Positions 17,089-18,750 of a DNA stretch of 18,750 nt are shown here, piece by piece. The notes beneath the pieces are model-generated. The model was not told where the DNA came from. It worked only from the letters and a program-made list of their open reading frames with translations, and did no database searches. The DNA comes from Thalassiosira profunda (lineage: Eukaryota; Bacillariophyta; Thalassiosirophyceae; Thalassiosirales; Thalassiosiraceae), in contig JALLAP010000159.1 in assembly GCA_036939355.1 (NCBI GenBank), positions 1 to 18,750 on the forward strand. Reading direction: 5' to 3'. How positions within the stretch are numbered: the stretch's first letter is position 1; the number at the start of each line of letters is the position of its first letter. The position numbers and the translations under genes are program-made.

Positions 17089-17096
17089 GCCGCCCG
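17089..17096. repeat. right 8-bp target-site duplication of the hAT-like MITE
   Basis: GCCGCCCG, identical to 16787-16794. Confidence 0.85.
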
Positions 17097-17388
17097 CGGC
17101 CCGCGCGCATCCGCAGCCAGCCTTCGTTCAGCCAGCCCCCCCGGGCCCCCTCCTCCCTCCTCCTACTACCTGGCGCCCCGCGCCCCGCTCCGCTCTCTAA
17201 ATCGGCCCATAGCCGCCTTCCGCCGCCCCTACAACCTTTTTTGCCAGACCTTTCATTATTTCCGGGCCACGTTTGCTCTCCTTCAACCTGAACCGCGCGC
17301 GCTTCTCTGGTCCATTGCAATTGCAGCCCACCTTTTTGCAGACGGAGGAGGGAGAACAAGACATAAATTATTTGAGAGGTGGATCGTC
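17097..17388. promoter_or_regulatory. promoter / 5' UTR of the MATH-BTB gene
   Basis: A C-rich leader followed by AT-richer sequence. CACCTTTTTGCAG at about 17328-17340 resembles a 3' splice site and might end a 5'-UTR intron, but no donor is obvious. No TATA box is convincing. Confidence 0.3.
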
Positions 17389-18750
17389 ATGAGCTCCTTC
17401 GAACGACGCACGCGGTCGATTGACGTGGGTGCACCACCCGAGGGGTTTCCGGTGTGGGAAACTTTCACTGTGCGCATCAATGATTACGAAGACTACTCGA
17501 GGAGTTCGTCTGGTATTGATTTTGAGGGGGGCCTCACCTTTTTTCGTCGCCCCTGGAAGTTTCTTCTGTATCCCAAGGGTTACAATCCCGGCTCCAATGT
17601 TCGCGGCGGCACAGGGGATCGTTCAATGTCGGTGCATCTCACATCGGGTGCATTCGACTACTCTGAAGAAGTCGACGTGGAGGGGGAAATAAAGGTCATA
17701 GACAGGGACGGTGGTGTTGCTGAAAAGGTGGTTTTCTCCCCACATCTGCACGAAGGGGAAGTTAGTGAGAGGCTGAAGTTGACCACTGCGGCTCTCCTTG
17801 ATCCCTTGAACAACATCCTGCGAGGTGGAACGTTGACAATTGAGATCTCAATGAGGCAACTTCGGGCAGGGAGTACTTCGTCAATGGCTTGTCAAGATAG
17901 AGGAGGACGAGACAGAGGGGAAGACAATGGGTGGAGGCAACGAGAAGACAGGGGGGCAGACGATGTGTGGTTTGGTGCCCGGGGCCCCTGCAGGAGCACC
18001 ACCAACAGAAAGGTCGCTGATGACCCCGCATCGCCAATGGCGTCGTTTGTTCCACCAAACCCCATCAAACAATCCATTCTCGGGATGTTCCTCGATGAGG
18101 AGACTGCAGACGTGCTCTTGAAGGTTGGCGACCGCGAGTTCCATGCTCATAGTTTCATGCTGCGGGCATGCGCCCCGGACCTCGCCGAGCTTTCATTGGA
18201 GTATGAAAAGCTCACACCTGTTCCCATCTCCAATGTGGATCCCGACGTATTTCATCAGTTGCTGTTTTATGTGTACGGTGGCGAGATCTGTACAAAAGAT
18301 CTGATGGACCACGCCACAGAAATCATCGAGGCTGCAGATAGATATGGCGTTCCAAACCTGAAGTTGCTTGCGGAATCCAACTACGTTTTGGGGCACCCTG
18401 TCACTGTCAGCAACGCCATTGAGAAGCTTCACTTCGCGGAATCCAAGAATTTGGCGCTTCTGAAGGAAAAGGTGATGCATTTCTTGGTTGAAAATGCTTC
18501 CGAGGTTCTGGAAAAGACATCGTTGAAGACGGCGCCTGAGAGTGGGATCCTTACCAATGTGTTGGCGGCGGTTGCGGAAAAGAAAAATTGGCGTGGGGGC
18601 GAGCATTCCCAAGATATCAAAGCGAAGAATGTCAGCTGTTTGCGGAGGCTGCTTCACGAGAAGGGGCAATGTGTCGACGGGTCTCGGGAGACGTTGATTG
18701 CTGCGCTCGAGAAGCATTCCGAGAGCAAGGGAACAAAGAAGAGGAAGCGT
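17389..18750 (+). CDS. MATH-BTB/POZ protein with C-terminal SAP-like domain, cut by the window edge
   Basis: 454 codons are open from the ATG at 17389 to the last base, with no stop in the window, so the C-terminus is incomplete. Order of parts: a diverged MATH-like domain (about 22-160; PWKFLLYPKGYNPGS is the recognisable WxxxLYPxG motif); a Gly/Arg/Asp-rich linker (about 161-215); a BTB/POZ domain (about 225-335; ETADVLLKVGDREFHAHSFMLRA, then VFHQLLFYVYGGEI and AADRYGVPNLKLLAE); a BACK-like helical stretch (338-372); and a SAP-like helix-turn-helix (about 412-443; VSCLRRLLHEKGQCVDGSRETLIAAL), followed by the basic KKRKR. MATH-BTB proteins are substrate adaptors for Cullin-3 ubiquitin ligases. 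The SAP-like part and basic tail would suggest DNA binding and a nuclear site. Single exon so far. Confidence 0.82.
   Translation, partial: MSSFERRTRSIDVGAPPEGFPVWETFTVRINDYEDYSRSSSGIDFEGGLTFFRRPWKFLLYPKGYNPGSNVRGGTGDRSMSVHLTSGAFDYSEEVDVEGEIKVIDRDGGVAEKVVFSPHLHEGEVSERLKLTTAALLDPLNNILRGGTLTIEISMRQLRAGSTSSMACQDRGGRDRGEDNGWRQREDRGADDVWFGARGPCRSTTNRKVADDPASPMASFVPPNPIKQSILGMFLDEETADVLLKVGDREFHAHSFMLRACAPDLAELSLEYEKLTPVPISNVDPDVFHQLLFYVYGGEICTKDLMDHATEIIEAADRYGVPNLKLLAESNYVLGHPVTVSNAIEKLHFAESKNLALLKEKVMHFLVENASEVLEKTSLKTAPESGILTNVLAAVAEKKNWRGGEHSQDIKAKNVSCLRRLLHEKGQCVDGSRETLIAALEKHSESKGTKKRKR

Noticed and set aside
16883..17359. 158-aa minus-strand frame spanning the MITE and BTB promoter
   Set aside because: It crosses the transposon end and its target duplication, has no ortholog-like motif and is mostly low-complexity Arg/Gly.

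Overview
The window looks like nuclear DNA of a centric diatom, most likely Thalassiosira (T. oceanica-like; this is an inference from content, not a database match). The grounds are: short GT-AG introns of about 70-110 bp; proteins with a signal peptide ending in an 'AxAF'-type motif, the entry signal of four-membrane diatom plastids; a BspA-type leucine-rich-repeat protein and a MATH-BTB protein, both families that I recall as expanded in Thalassiosira; and a secreted Lys/Ser-rich, PT-repeat protein of the kind seen among silica-associated proteins. Nothing suggests a bacterium, virus or organelle genome.

Layout, left to right. 222-1844 (+) encodes a membrane-anchored cysteine synthase-like enzyme of the fungal Cys-12/MCY1 type. 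It meets, tail to tail, a protein-only RNase P (PRORP, 1841-4133, -), and the two stop codons interlock on one TTAA. 4134-5695 is mostly non-coding, with a weak, frame-broken membrane-tail candidate (4336-4570) and a likely small single-pass membrane protein (5045-5338, -). 5696-7015 (+) is a 12-repeat LRR_5 protein. 7075-8502 (-) is a ten-helix EamA/DMT transporter with a plastid presequence. A GTAC microsatellite lies between it and a two-exon hypothetical gene (8830-9396, +). 9473-10662 (-) is a two-exon U-box protein.

10979-11262 is a nested foldback element (MITE-like) with a 7-bp target duplication. It lies 174 bp upstream of a CIA30-domain gene (11437-12370, +) that carries two frameshifts and two in-frame stops. 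12641-15010 (-) is the most striking gene: at least ten exons, all phase 0, giving signal peptide + Lys/Ser clusters + PT-repeat mini-exons + a Cys-rich C-terminus. Three of its exon/intron units are recent tandem copies, and one exon is collapsed at the only ambiguous base in the window. 15603-16704 (-) is the exosome subunit RRP42, broken by one base. 16795-17088 is a hAT-like MITE with a perfect 8-bp target duplication, set in the promoter shared by RRP42 and a MATH-BTB-SAP protein (17389 onward, +) that runs off the right edge.

The genes do not form one pathway. Themes are RNA processing (PRORP, RRP42), plastid import (PRORP, the transporter and the CIA30 protein all carry plausible plastid presequences) and ubiquitin ligase parts (U-box, MATH-BTB). 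The candidates for something undescribed are the modular silaffin-like gene and the two MITEs sitting in promoters. Several one-base breaks fall in or beside short base runs, so assembly error must be separated from real gene decay before reading biology into them.
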